Position numbers and translations under genes: made by a program
Part shown: positions 17,037 through 26,023 of the stretch, piece by piece
How positions within the stretch are numbered: the first letter of the stretch is position 1
Layout: each line of letters begins with the position of its first letter
The notes under the pieces: model-generated
Databases searched by the model: none
What the model saw: only the letters and a program-made list of their open reading frames with translations
What the model was told of the DNA's origin: nothing
DNA from: an uncultured Flavobacteriaceae bacterium
GTDB taxonomy: Bacteria; Bacteroidota; Bacteroidia; Flavobacteriales; Flavobacteriaceae
Direction of reading: 5' to 3'
Assembly: GCA_938010765.1 (NCBI GenBank)
Contig: CALLVX010000024.1
Coordinates: 1 to 64,000 of the forward strand
DNA: 64,000 bases

Positions 17037-18272
17037 TTACAGTAGGAATTTTTTTGGGTTTGTAATACGGCCCTCCAAAGCGGAGGCGGCCACCGTAGAT
17101 GGCGCCCCTAAATATATATTGGAATTGGGGTTGCCCATACGGCCTCTAAAATTTCTATTTGCTGCCGAAATCACAACTTCGCCGTCTGCCGGCACCCCTT
17201 GGTGGGTTCCTACACAGGGGCCACAACCAGAAGTAATCAAGGAAGCACCAGCTTCGATCAAAGTGGTCATTGTACCATTACTGATAGCGTCTAACAATAC
17301 GCTTTGTGATGCAGGTGCAATTACCATTCGAACATCGGGGTGTATTTTTTTTCCCTTTAAGATTTCGGCGGCAATATCTAAGTCTTCCAATCGTCCGTTA
17401 CAGCAGGTACCGATAAAAGCATAGTTGATCTTTATGCCTTCATAATTTGAAATATTATGAACGTTGTCGGGAGATTCGGGAGCGCTCACCTGGGGCTCTA
17501 ATCTGGAGACGTCAAAGTCAAACGTTTTTACATAATTCGCATCTTCATCAGGTGTGATAGCTTCAAAATCATATTCCAATCCTAACCCTTTTGGATGCAC
17601 AATACCTGTTTTCGCCCCCATCTCCGAGGACATATTCGCAATGGTCATCCGACTTGCCAAACTCAGCCCTTCAAAAGCCTCTCCGGTAAATTCAATCGCT
17701 TGGTAGGTGGCTCCTGAAACGGTCACTTTCCCGACCAAAAATAAAATTAAGTCTTTCGCCGTAACACCATCCTGCAGTTTTCCCGCACAATTTATTTGTA
17801 TCGTCTGTGGTACTTTCAACCAGATTTTTCCGGTCATCATCGTAGCGGCCAAGTCTGTAGAACCGACCCCGCAAGCAAAGGCATTCAATGCCCCATAGGT
17901 CGGGGTGTGCGAATCGGCCCCAATGAAAATATCGCCCGGTTTCACATAGGCATTCTCTACCATTACCTGATGGCAGATACCCTCCCCTATTTCAAATAGG
18001 CGCATGCCTTGTTCTTTGGCAAAGTCACGCATCATTTTATGCAGATTCGCAATTCTTTCATTGGGCGATGGCGCTGCGTGGTCGATAATAAGTGCGCATT
18101 TATCTGGGTTAAATACCTTTTTTCCGCCCATTTCACGAAAGGCCTTTATAGTCAAGGGTCCGGTGGTATCGCTCGCCATACAACCATCTACCTCACTTAT
18201 AACAAGCTCGCCCGCATATACTTTGCGACCTACGTGATTCGATATAATTTTTTCCGAAATTGTTTGTCCCAT
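17037..18272 (-). CDS. Aconitase-family hydratase large subunit (LeuC-like)
   Basis: 411 residues, the short archaeal/HacA-like form. The [4Fe-4S] ligands are seen in GTCCNGRLEDL and SGCGPCVGTHQG; IFIGADSHTPTYGAL and RMGNPNSNIYL are further signatures. Forms a heterodimer with the adjacent small subunit and adds water to a cis-enedioate. By context the substrate is probably an alkylated maleate made by ring-opening and deamidation of an imide. Its ATG overlaps the stop of the HMG-CoA-lyase-like gene by one base. Confidence 0.93.
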   Translation of the reverse strand: MGQTISEKIISNHVGRKVYAGELVISEVDGCMASDTTGPLTIKAFREMGGKKVFNPDKCALIIDHAAPSPNERIANLHKMMRDFAKEQGMRLFEIGEGICHQVMVENAYVKPGDIFIGADSHTPTYGALNAFACGVGSTDLAATMMTGKIWLKVPQTIQINCAGKLQDGVTAKDLILFLVGKVTVSGATYQAIEFTGEAFEGLSLASRMTIANMSSEMGAKTGIVHPKGLGLEYDFEAITPDEDANYVKTFDFDVSRLEPQVSAPESPDNVHNISNYEGIKINYAFIGTCCNGRLEDLDIAAEILKGKKIHPDVRMVIAPASQSVLLDAISNGTMTTLIEAGASLITSGCGPCVGTHQGVPADGEVVISAANRNFRGRMGNPNSNIYLGAPSTVAASALEGRITNPKKFLL

Positions 18273-19183
18273 TAAATCATCTTAATATCATCATTACCTA
18301 CCATTTGATAGAGCTGACCCGGTAGCTTGTGACCCAAAGTAATTTCCATCTCTTTGCTTATGTCGGCTATTTTATGAATATTCAATCCAGTCTCATAACC
18401 CATTTGGTGCGCCATATGCGCAGTATCTTCTGTAGCGATATTGCCTGTTGCGCTTTTAATGAATGGGCATCCACCCAAACCACCAAAAGCCGTATCAAAA
18501 ATTCGTACGCCGGCCATAACAGCGGCGTAAAAATTTGCATACCCTTTGTTTTCAGTATTATGTAAATGAAGAATTACGGGAATATCGGCTGCCTTTTCGA
18601 CTACTTTTTGCATTAAATCTCCCAATTGCTTGGGGTTTCCCATACCGGTAGAATCTGCCAAAGCCAGTTCATCTATGCCCATTTCTAAATGATGATCTAC
18701 CATATCTAAAACATGATCCTCATTGATATAACCTTCATAACGACAACCAAAGGCACATTGAATTCCGCCGCGAACGGTAATACCATTGGTTTTGGAAAGC
18801 TGTACCATTTCTTTAAAGGCATTCTTGGCCCCATCAAGTGTTAAGCGCGCATTTTTTTGGCTATGCGTGTTGCTTGCAGATATTGAGCAGGCAAGATGAT
18901 CAAGGCCAGCATCGATCCCGCGTTCAACGCCCCTTAAATTGAGAACCAAACCGCTGTAAACAACACCGCTCTTTTTGTTCAACTGTTTACAAACCGCCTC
19001 TGCATCGGCCATTTGAGGTACCAGTTTCGGGTGCACAAAGGAAGCCACTTGAATACGGGTCAGCCCAGCAGCGACCAAACGGTTGATGTATTCCGTTTTT
19101 TTTTGCGTAGGAATCACTTGGGACAAGGTTTGAAAACCGTCTCGAAGTCCTTGTTCCTCTAAAATAATTTTGGTCGCAGCCAT
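18272..19183 (-). CDS. Hydroxymethylglutaryl-CoA lyase-like enzyme
   Basis: A TIM-barrel DRE-type metallolyase: EQGLRDGFQTLSQVIP, VASFVHPKLVPQMADAEAV, VILHLHNTENKGYANF (metal His pair) and GGLGGCPF with ATGNIATED. These are the HMG-CoA lyase signatures, including the catalytic Cys loop. It would cleave a 3-hydroxyacyl-CoA with a tertiary alcohol. In this operon the likely substrate is a citramalyl-type CoA made by LeuCD and the CaiB-type transferase, giving an acyl-CoA and a 2-oxo acid (inference). First gene of the minus-strand operon; operator site C lies about 20 bases upstream. Confidence 0.93.
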   Translation of the reverse strand: MAATKIILEEQGLRDGFQTLSQVIPTQKKTEYINRLVAAGLTRIQVASFVHPKLVPQMADAEAVCKQLNKKSGVVYSGLVLNLRGVERGIDAGLDHLACSISASNTHSQKNARLTLDGAKNAFKEMVQLSKTNGITVRGGIQCAFGCRYEGYINEDHVLDMVDHHLEMGIDELALADSTGMGNPKQLGDLMQKVVEKAADIPVILHLHNTENKGYANFYAAVMAGVRIFDTAFGGLGGCPFIKSATGNIATEDTAHMAHQMGYETGLNIHKIADISKEMEITLGHKLPGQLYQMVGNDDIKMI

Positions 19184-19201
19184 TGTAAAATTAGGGCATA
19201 A

Positions 19202-19228
19202 AAATTAGTTAACTAAGTTAACTAATTT
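19202..19228 (-). promoter_or_regulatory. Operator site C, upstream of the imide/hydratase operon
   Basis: A perfect 27-base palindrome with half-sites AAATTAGTTAAC and GTTAACTAATTT around the core TTAA-N5-TTAA. Read on the minus strand it leads into TAATTTTT, a 7/8 match to the -7 consensus. Single-dyad class. Confidence 0.8.
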
Positions 19229-19327
19229 AATTGATATACGAGCAAGTTAGTCGAAAAAGAAGTCGCTTGGGCGTATTCTCGTGTGCAATTTGTTTTAGTT
19301 TTGAAAAAGTGCAGCCCCTTTGCTGTA

Positions 19328-19352
19328 AAATAGTTAACTTTATTAACTATTC
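19328..19352 (+). promoter_or_regulatory. Operator site D, upstream of the aldehyde dehydrogenase gene
   Basis: Half-sites AAATAGTTAA and TTAACTATT separated by five bases, ending 17 bases before the ALDH ATG. Together with site C it gives each arm of this divergent region its own dyad. Confidence 0.75.
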
Positions 19353-19368
19353 TTTCTTAAAAAGAAAC

Positions 19369-20787
19369 ATGAAAATAAGAAATCCGTATACCGGGGAGTA
19401 TGATTATGAGCTATTGGTAGATCCTGCCGATGCTATTGATAAAAAAGTGACCGATCTGAGAGCGAATCAAAAGGCCTGGCAACATGCCGGGGTTGTCCAT
19501 AGGGCGAAGATATTGCAAGATTGGAAAGCCAGTATTCAAAAACACCTGCAGGAAATCACCGAACAGTTGGCCAAGGATACCGGGCGTAATTATATCTCTA
19601 AATATGAAGTTATTGGTGTAATGGGGATGATTGATGGCTGGTGCTACAAGGCCCCGCGCCTTTTGGAAGAAAAAACGGAGCGGGCTTCTATGTTCGATTC
19701 CAATGTAAAAATTAGGGAACGGGGCATTCCCTATGACCTGGTCGGGGTGATAGGTCCCTGGAATTTCCCCATTACCTTATCTCTGATTGATGCGATTCCC
19801 GCATTAATGGCCGGTTGTGCGGTTTTACTAAAACCTAGTGAAGTAACGCCTCGATACCTTGACCCGCTAGAGAAGAGCATCCAGGAAGTACCAGCATTGG
19901 CCGCAGTACTGAAATTGGTACGTGGTGGTGCAGAAGCGGGCAAAGCGGTGGTAAACAATACCGATGCCGTTTGCTTTACCGGAAGCATCGCTACCGGAAA
20001 ACATATTGCCATGGCCGCAGCTACTCGCCTAATCCCGGCTTTTTTGGAATTAGGTGGTAAAGATCCGGCCTTGGTGCTCGCCGATGCAGATTTGGAAATG
20101 GCGACCGATGCCATTTTGCGATCGGCAGTTGGAGCCACGGGGCAGGCCTGTCAGTCACTGGAACGTATTTATGTACATGAAGATGCCTATGACAATTTCC
20201 TAAACTTGCTAGTCGCGAAAGCCAAGAAAGTGACTCTAAATGCGACTAAGAAATCTGAAGGACAGTTGGGTCCGTTAATTTTCGAACCGCAGGCAAAACT
20301 TATTATGGATCAATTACAGGACGCTAAAGAAAAGGGCGCGCATATTCACTCGGGAGGCGCCATCGAAACCCATCATGGAGGTCTCTGGTGCCCCCCCACC
20401 GTTGTTTCAAATGTAGACCATGAAATGACCATTATGACCGAAGAAACTTTTGGTCCCTTGATTCCGGTTATGCCTTTCAAAGATGAAGCGGCAGGTATTC
20501 GCTTGGCCAATGATAGTGAGTTTGGTCTATCGGCTTCCTTATTTTCTTCCGATATGGCCTCGATAGAACGCATCGCTTACCAACTAGAGGCCGGCGCAAT
20601 AAGCATTAATGATGGTAGTTTGACCAATAAAATTTACGATGCTGAAAAGAATGCCTTTAAAAAGTCAGGCTTGAACGGATCGCGAATGGGCGATGCGGGA
20701 TTGTTGCGTTTCTTTCGCAAGAGAGCCTTATTGGTGCAAACGGGGAAACCTGCACCCATTGATTCCTTTGAAGAAATCGAGCTTTAA
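19369..20787 (+). CDS. NAD(P)-dependent aldehyde dehydrogenase
   Basis: About 472 residues. Motifs: VIGPWNFPITL, CAVLLKPSEVTPR, VCFTGSIATGK (NAD-binding), FLELGGKDPALVL (Glu) and ATGQACQSLERIYV, where the catalytic Cys lies. The frame extends upstream to 19231, but that part contains operator site D; ATG 19369 right behind the operator is the real start. Oxidises an aldehyde to an acid; the substrate is unknown. Single-gene unit, ending in a 186-base spacer before the convergent receptor gene, in which I see no clear terminator. Confidence 0.93.
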   Translation: MKIRNPYTGEYDYELLVDPADAIDKKVTDLRANQKAWQHAGVVHRAKILQDWKASIQKHLQEITEQLAKDTGRNYISKYEVIGVMGMIDGWCYKAPRLLEEKTERASMFDSNVKIRERGIPYDLVGVIGPWNFPITLSLIDAIPALMAGCAVLLKPSEVTPRYLDPLEKSIQEVPALAAVLKLVRGGAEAGKAVVNNTDAVCFTGSIATGKHIAMAAATRLIPAFLELGGKDPALVLADADLEMATDAILRSAVGATGQACQSLERIYVHEDAYDNFLNLLVAKAKKVTLNATKKSEGQLGPLIFEPQAKLIMDQLQDAKEKGAHIHSGGAIETHHGGLWCPPTVVSNVDHEMTIMTEETFGPLIPVMPFKDEAAGIRLANDSEFGLSASLFSSDMASIERIAYQLEAGAISINDGSLTNKIYDAEKNAFKKSGLNGSRMGDAGLLRFFRKRALLVQTGKPAPIDSFEEIEL

Positions 20788-20973
20788 CTCCTATTCTACA
20801 AGACAAATGGGCACAGGCCATTCTATTTCTTCCGCCCGGAATTGTTTGGTTAGAAGGGAACGAGTGCGCAGTTCTATCGAACGCCCAATATTCAAGTAAC
20901 CTTGTAAAAAATAAGGGCCTCCATTTCTGAAAGCCCATACCACTCAATAGTATTAAAATAAACTAACTCAAAC

Positions 20974-23601
20974 TCAGAATTTATATCCTATTGTAAATAA
21001 TACTCTCTTTGGGTTCTGGAATGTTGACCATGCCAAACGACCTGTCGGATCGGGATTGTTTTGTCTTTCGAGCAAGGTGCTGTCATCACCACTCGAAACA
21101 AATAAATCTTGTGGGCTAGCACCATCGAACAAGTTCTTCACCCGCATACTTAATTTCAACTCATCGGTTCCCAGTGGAAAAGTCACATACCCTCCTAGAT
21201 TATAGATAGAAAGATTTGGCTTATCGTACAAGTTAAAGATATCTGCATAGGCATCGGTATAGGTAAAACCGCCAAAGTCTGCTCCCCAACGTTTTGCATT
21301 ATATCCAATATTAAAGTTGAAGATATTTTTGGGGGTTTCCTGCACCTGAAGGCCTCCAACATCAATTGCGGTACCGTTCTCAACGGTGTTCAAACCGAAC
21401 AGATTGTTCAAATCTGCATTGATATCGCCATCACTATTGGTACTTAGAGGAACTATAAAGTCAACATACTCGGAATTCTGACGAGTATAGCTACCACGAA
21501 TCAAGAGTCCCTTAACTGCTTTGGGTACGTAGGTCAATGCAATTTCGCCGCCTAAAATCTTGTTTGAACCTGCTGGTCTCAGTACAAATTCTGCCAAATC
21601 GGCATCAAAGATACTGGCTACCCGGTTATTAATTCTCGTGCTAAAGAAGGTCGCATCTACCGTCAAGTCACCCAGACCAGCACGATAACCAAGTTCAAAA
21701 TTATTGATGACCTCATTCTCTTCCGGTGCTTCTTGATTTACATTGGTAACCGAAGGAAGAGAAAAGGCACGTAAGTAATTGGCGTAAACAGCGGAAGATT
21801 CTCCAAGTAAATAGTTCGCCCCTATAGACCCTGATAAATCGCTAAACTTAACTTCATTCTCAATCACCTCTGCTGGGTCATAGTCTATATTTCGACTTCG
21901 AATTTCATCTGGATCATTTGAGAAAGTACCAGTCAACCAATCATAGCGCAATGCAATGTTCAAACTAAGTTTATCATTGAATACCATCTCGTCCCCTAGG
22001 AACAGTGCAGTACTCCGTTCTTCCCGATGTGAGGTTGTTCCTGAGATAGAAAACGTATCGGACAAGGGTGACGGTGGGCCAAAAAAGCCTCCAAAGAATT
22101 CAGGACGTGGGCTTACACTCGATCGATATAAATAATTGAGTCCCAACCGATCTCTTTTAGAGTCTCCTAAATAAAGACCAAAACTAATGTTATGATCGGT
22201 ATTGGCTCCATCGATTAATTTTGAAATACGGGTCTCGGAGATGATATCCCTTACCTGTCCTTTAGCACCCGATTGAAATCGTAAGATACTACTCTCAGCT
22301 GTGAAAAACCCGGTAAGACCAATTTCGTTTATATCATCAAAATTCAAATCCTGGTACTTTAATTTTTGATTAATAGACCATCCATCTCCAATATCAAATA
22401 AGGCATCTAACCCTATATTTCCACCAGAAACCTCCTCCCTATTATCCGCTGGGTTATTAATGATACGGTTTCCATTTACATCCAAAACCGGCTCACCACC
22501 CGCGGCGGCATAGGCATTTGGGTTATCGAGTGCACTCGGGTCATTATAAAAGGTGTTATAGGTACTGAACCCAGCACCAATCTCGTTGGTAGATAAATCG
22601 TAGACCGCATCGGTCACATTCTGAAACTGGTTGTTCAAATAACCTCCATAAAAACGAATTGAAGAGTTTTCAGAAATCAACCAATCAAAATTGGCACGAA
22701 TCTGCGCACCATTATCTTTATTCGCTTGTTCCTTATTACCAGAATCATTTATGACATAACCACCCACATTGTAGCGTACTTTTTTACTAAGCGGACCATT
22801 GAAATTCCAATCTGCCCTATAGTCTACATCACCATCATATTGATGTCCTTCACCCGATACGTTATTGTATTTTGTAAAGGAGATCGCCCCTCCATGCTGT
22901 TCACCACCTGTACGAGAAATAATGTTAATCGCACCTGCGGCAGCAGCCCTACCAAATAAAGTAGCAGCAGCACCACGAACCACTTCAATGCGCTCTACGT
23001 TTGGGTCGATTCCATAAAATTCTTGCGTTCCTGCAGAGAGGTTGGAAGTGTTGGAAGCGGGAAGCCCATCAATAAGGGTAGTAGTATACACATTACCTCC
23101 AGGGAAACCTCGTATTCTAAAGGTACCCTTTCTACCAGAAGAGTTGTCTACCGTAACCCCAGGAGTATTTTCAATAGCTTCTGTGAAAGATTCGGGTTGT
23201 TTTAATTCTAGTTCTGCGATACCTATACTGTTGATAGCCGTAGTTGCCTGTAATTTTCGAACCGGTTTACGCGTAGAAGACACGACCACCTCGTTCAAGA
23301 GGCTAACATCTTCTTTTAATTGAATGTCAACAGTCGAACCAGCTACGGTTACTTGTCTACGACCAAATCCAATATACGAGAAAACAAGTATGTCACCATC
23401 AGAGGCTTGAATACTATAAGCTCCATTATCATCGGTTATGACACCGTTAGAGGTTCCTTTTACTTGTACCGTAACTCCCAAGATGGGAGTGTTGTTGTCA
23501 TCTGTTACTGTGCCGGTTACGGTGCCCTGTGCAAAAATTCCTGCAGAACAGAGCAAAAAACCGAATAAACAGAACAAATTCATAAGTTTCTTCGTTCTCA
23601 T
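20974..23601 (-). CDS. TonB-dependent outer-membrane receptor
   Basis: 875 residues. Signal peptide (LFCLFGFLLCSAGIFAQ), then a carboxypeptidase-regulatory-like domain at about 26-105 (GTVTDDNNTPILGVTVQVKG), a plug at about 115-235 (QPESFTEAIENTPGV, RIRGFPGG, ERIEVVRGAAATLFGRAA) and a long beta-barrel ending FTIGYKF with terminal Phe. No SusD-like lipoprotein or glycoside hydrolase is nearby, so it is more like a siderophore/cofactor-type receptor than a glycan SusC. It is the only outer-membrane importer in the regulon and the likely entry gate for the substrate. Its upstream region contains operator site E, about 115 bases away. Confidence 0.95.
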   Translation of the reverse strand: MRTKKLMNLFCLFGFLLCSAGIFAQGTVTGTVTDDNNTPILGVTVQVKGTSNGVITDDNGAYSIQASDGDILVFSYIGFGRRQVTVAGSTVDIQLKEDVSLLNEVVVSSTRKPVRKLQATTAINSIGIAELELKQPESFTEAIENTPGVTVDNSSGRKGTFRIRGFPGGNVYTTTLIDGLPASNTSNLSAGTQEFYGIDPNVERIEVVRGAAATLFGRAAAAGAINIISRTGGEQHGGAISFTKYNNVSGEGHQYDGDVDYRADWNFNGPLSKKVRYNVGGYVINDSGNKEQANKDNGAQIRANFDWLISENSSIRFYGGYLNNQFQNVTDAVYDLSTNEIGAGFSTYNTFYNDPSALDNPNAYAAAGGEPVLDVNGNRIINNPADNREEVSGGNIGLDALFDIGDGWSINQKLKYQDLNFDDINEIGLTGFFTAESSILRFQSGAKGQVRDIISETRISKLIDGANTDHNISFGLYLGDSKRDRLGLNYLYRSSVSPRPEFFGGFFGPPSPLSDTFSISGTTSHREERSTALFLGDEMVFNDKLSLNIALRYDWLTGTFSNDPDEIRSRNIDYDPAEVIENEVKFSDLSGSIGANYLLGESSAVYANYLRAFSLPSVTNVNQEAPEENEVINNFELGYRAGLGDLTVDATFFSTRINNRVASIFDADLAEFVLRPAGSNKILGGEIALTYVPKAVKGLLIRGSYTRQNSEYVDFIVPLSTNSDGDINADLNNLFGLNTVENGTAIDVGGLQVQETPKNIFNFNIGYNAKRWGADFGGFTYTDAYADIFNLYDKPNLSIYNLGGYVTFPLGTDELKLSMRVKNLFDGASPQDLFVSSGDDSTLLERQNNPDPTGRLAWSTFQNPKRVLFTIGYKF

Positions 23602-23716
23602 AAAGTTTGAATTAGTGGTTTAGAATTAGTTGATTTAGTCCCATTTTATTTGGCTTGAGACCGATTATGTATGATTTTTTTTACCATAAAACCATGGTAA
23701 TTTGACACCAATATAA

Positions 23717-23754
23717 TAATTAATTATGTTAATCATTAATTAAATTAACTAATT
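23717..23754 (-). promoter_or_regulatory. Operator site E (tandem), upstream of the TonB-dependent receptor
   Basis: TTAA half-sites begin at 23720, 23729, 23736 and 23745, the exact 0/9/16/25 arrangement. The receptor start is ~115 bases away, leaving a longer leader than at other sites. The better -7-like element (TAATTTTT) faces the opposite way, so which strand is fired is not certain. Confidence 0.75.
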
Positions 23755-23878
23755 TTTATAAAAAATAATAATACCGCATGTTTTCCTTTATTTTTTTTAT
23801 AATTCTTTAGAAACAAGTAGGGTTAGCAAAACAATTTCTATAATTCAGCTTAATTATGTGTCAATTCAACAAACAAAT

Positions 23879-24526
23879 TCATTCAAATTTACTTGCTAAA
23901 AATCGGGTATAACTTGCTAACATATCTTCCCGTACTTCGTGAGATACATGGGAAACCGCGTACGCTATAAAAGAAGGGTGTACCTGATAGCCTACCAAGC
24001 CTAAAATACCTTCATTGATATTCCGCAATATATTTTCCAAAGAACGGCCGTGAGCACCATCCTTGGTATAAAAGGACGACGGACTGCCGGTACTAATACT
24101 TAAAAAAGCATGCTTCGTATTGTATTTTCCGTCGGCATAAAAACCATACGTGCCACCATAGGCGAAACCGTAAGCCAAGACGCGATCTACCCAGCCTTTT
24201 AATATGGCAGGCATCCCAAACCACCAAAACGGGAAATTCAGAATTAAAACATCGGCCTTATCCAACGCCACCATTTCTTCTTTTATATCTTCTTGAAAAG
24301 TATGTGCGTTGTGCGCATGCAATTGCTCTAGTGCATATTTATAGTACGAATTATCAGAGGTTTTTTTAAAATCGTGCTTTCCCGCAACGGGGTTAAAGTT
24401 CTTTTGATACAAATCAGAAACGGTCACCTGATGCCCTTTCCCTTTAAAATAAGTAAGGGCAGTGGTCTTCATTGCTGAGGAAAAGGAGTCAGGGTTTTCG
24501 TGGGCATGGACAATAAGTACATTCAT
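23879..24526 (-). CDS. Flavodoxin-fold NAD(P)H dehydrogenase (quinone) / MdaB-type reductase
   Basis: N-terminal VLIVHAHENPDSFSSAM (FMN phosphate loop) and ILNFPFWWFGMPAILKGWVDRVL, followed by GKYNTKHAFLSISTGSP, typical of the NQO1/KefF/MdaB group. Cytosolic FMN or FAD enzyme that reduces quinones or other conjugated acceptors with two electrons. In a pigment pathway it could reduce a conjugated double-bond system (inference). ATG 24526 is preferred over TTG 24532. Single gene, divergent from the DUF1838-like gene across site F. Confidence 0.88.
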   Translation of the reverse strand: MNVLIVHAHENPDSFSSAMKTTALTYFKGKGHQVTVSDLYQKNFNPVAGKHDFKKTSDNSYYKYALEQLHAHNAHTFQEDIKEEMVALDKADVLILNFPFWWFGMPAILKGWVDRVLAYGFAYGGTYGFYADGKYNTKHAFLSISTGSPSSFYTKDGAHGRSLENILRNINEGILGLVGYQVHPSFIAYAVSHVSHEVREDMLASYTRFLASKFE

Positions 24527-24551
24527 AAACAATACGTTTTAGCCTTAAATT

Positions 24552-24587
24552 TAGTTAATTATATTAATGATTAATCAAATTAACTTT
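24552..24587. promoter_or_regulatory. Operator site F (tandem), between divergent units
   Basis: TTAA half-sites begin at 24555, 24564, 24571 and 24580 (0/9/16/25). It sits between the quinone-reductase-like gene (minus) and the DUF1838-like lipoprotein gene (plus). A -7-like TATCTTTA follows at 24594 toward the plus gene. Confidence 0.75.
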
Positions 24588-24627
24588 TTAATGTATCTTT
24601 AAGGATAAGAACTATTAAACCATTACA

Positions 24628-25509
24628 ATGAAACAATTTATGAGTATCGCATGTGTTGCACTATTATTAGCTTGCGGACAAAACACCAAAACCGATAGCA
24701 CAGAACAAGTAGAAACTACGCAGGAACTGGCCGACCACCCTTGGGCCGAAAAAGCTTCCTATAAAAACGCGCCGCAAGTTCTAAAAACATGGGTCGATGC
24801 ACGCGCAGGTACTGGTGCTACAGTACATTGGGTAGCCGATGGTGCTGTTTACGAATATCCGTCGGGAAAAAAACTCTTTGGAATGATCGGTTTTGATAGT
24901 TCTACCATCATATGGCCCGATGAAGCCGATGGAAAGATCATTCACTTAACAAGAAAGACTTTTGCCTATACCGATGCCGAAACGGGTGAAGTGTTGAGCG
25001 AGTATAACGGCCAAGCCGTTGCACCAATTGCTTATCCGTACCAAATGATTACATATCGACTTGAAAATGACCGTATTTATGGAGACGTTGAACAGGGTGT
25101 TGGGGAACGCGTACAGGAAATCAAATCAAAAGATGGGATTCCGTATCGCCAAATGGGAAGTGGTTATATTTTTAATGCCTCGGTATTCCTTGATTTTCCC
25201 TTGCCTACAGGAAAGCAATACCAGGCTTGGGAAAACTATGACTTCTTTATTCAACCTGAGGGGAGTGTCGATGAACCGCACCAAATGGGATGGCAACGTT
25301 ATGGAGCATTACCCCCGTGGGCAGGTATGCCCGATACCAAATCAATAATTCAACTACACTCTTGGCGGGTAGAAAGTCTTGATGAATTTCCTGAAAAACT
25401 GTTGGCTTGGGCAAAAGAGAATAAGCCCAAATGGTTGAACCCGCCCAAAGATATCGCCGAGGTTCGAGCGCTTCAGAAAGGGGAAGCTAGTGATGGTTGG
25501 GGACGGTAG
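24628..25509 (+). CDS. DUF1838-like lipoprotein
   Basis: 293 residues with a lipobox (ALLLACGQ), so exported and lipid-anchored. The mature part resembles DUF1838 proteins: GATVHWVADGAVYEYPSGKKLFGMIGFD, then TFAYTDAETGEVLSEYNG, APIAYPYQMITYRLENDRIY and GWQRYGALPPWAGMPD. The family has no established activity. A second DUF1838 protein lies at 52.3 kb in the same regulon. It is the only gene of its unit at site F. My family call is from motif memory; function unknown. Confidence 0.6.
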   Translation: MKQFMSIACVALLLACGQNTKTDSTEQVETTQELADHPWAEKASYKNAPQVLKTWVDARAGTGATVHWVADGAVYEYPSGKKLFGMIGFDSSTIIWPDEADGKIIHLTRKTFAYTDAETGEVLSEYNGQAVAPIAYPYQMITYRLENDRIYGDVEQGVGERVQEIKSKDGIPYRQMGSGYIFNASVFLDFPLPTGKQYQAWENYDFFIQPEGSVDEPHQMGWQRYGALPPWAGMPDTKSIIQLHSWRVESLDEFPEKLLAWAKENKPKWLNPPKDIAEVRALQKGEASDGWGR

Positions 25510-25941
25510 TAGCTAAAGTGCAAGAATCAAAATAAGTTATGAGTTCGGAGTTATGAGTACAGGATTAATGGAAATTCAAATACAAACATCAACTCAAATA
25601 CAAAACCGACTCGTTTGTACAAATACTGACTACTTAATACTGTTCACTGCTTACTCATTACCCTTCATTGCTCATTAAAAACCGTCCTACGTCCTTCTGT
25701 CTGGCAATCTAAGATCCTTTTGTCCAAATATGTTCAAGCACAAACTTCAAGAAGCACTCACCGTTTACTGTCCCGTATCAACATAGCCCTTTTTTAAGAC
25801 CTCATGGCAGCTAGTGCAAAACAATGTTATCTTTTCCATAACGCCTATGTTTTCCTTATCAGATTTTAAAATTCTAAGATATGCTCGAAACAATTTAGTG
25901 ACAAAATACACTTTCAAAAATAACTTTTAATGAAACAAATT
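25510..25941. other. Long intergenic stretch with dispersed repeats
   Basis: No robust gene. 25570-25610 carries CAAATACAAAC words also seen at 9.7 and 42.65 kb, followed by TACTGACTACTTAATACTG-like text and GTCCTACGTCCTTCTGTC. A minus-strand frame at 25765-25911 (GTG start, 48 residues) includes CTSCHEV; it may be a small protein or a decayed fragment. Confidence 0.4.
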
Positions 25942-25980
25942 TAGTTAATACTATTAATCATTAATTAAATTAACTAATTT
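25942..25980 (+). promoter_or_regulatory. Operator site G (tandem), upstream of the E1-E2 operon
   Basis: TTAA half-sites begin at 25945, 25954, 25961 and 25970 (0/9/16/25), then TAATTTTA, a 7/8 match to the -7 consensus. The aceE-like ATG lies about 45 bases downstream. Confidence 0.78.
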
Positions 25981-26023
25981 TAATTACATTAGTACGGTCT
26001 TAACAGAACACAACTACGCTACT

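Noticed and set aside
16526-18272. LeuCD as part of leucine biosynthesis
   Set aside because: No leuA, leuB or ilv genes are near; the pair is embedded between an HMG-CoA-lyase-like and a CoA-transferase gene under the catabolic operator, and a second variant pair exists.
20657-20947. Minus-strand open frame over the end of the aldehyde dehydrogenase gene
   Set aside because: It is an antisense shadow of the ALDH coding frame with no domain pattern and no promoter.
20974-24526. Polysaccharide utilisation locus
   Set aside because: There is no SusD, no glycoside hydrolase and no polysaccharide lyase in the window; the receptor stands alone.
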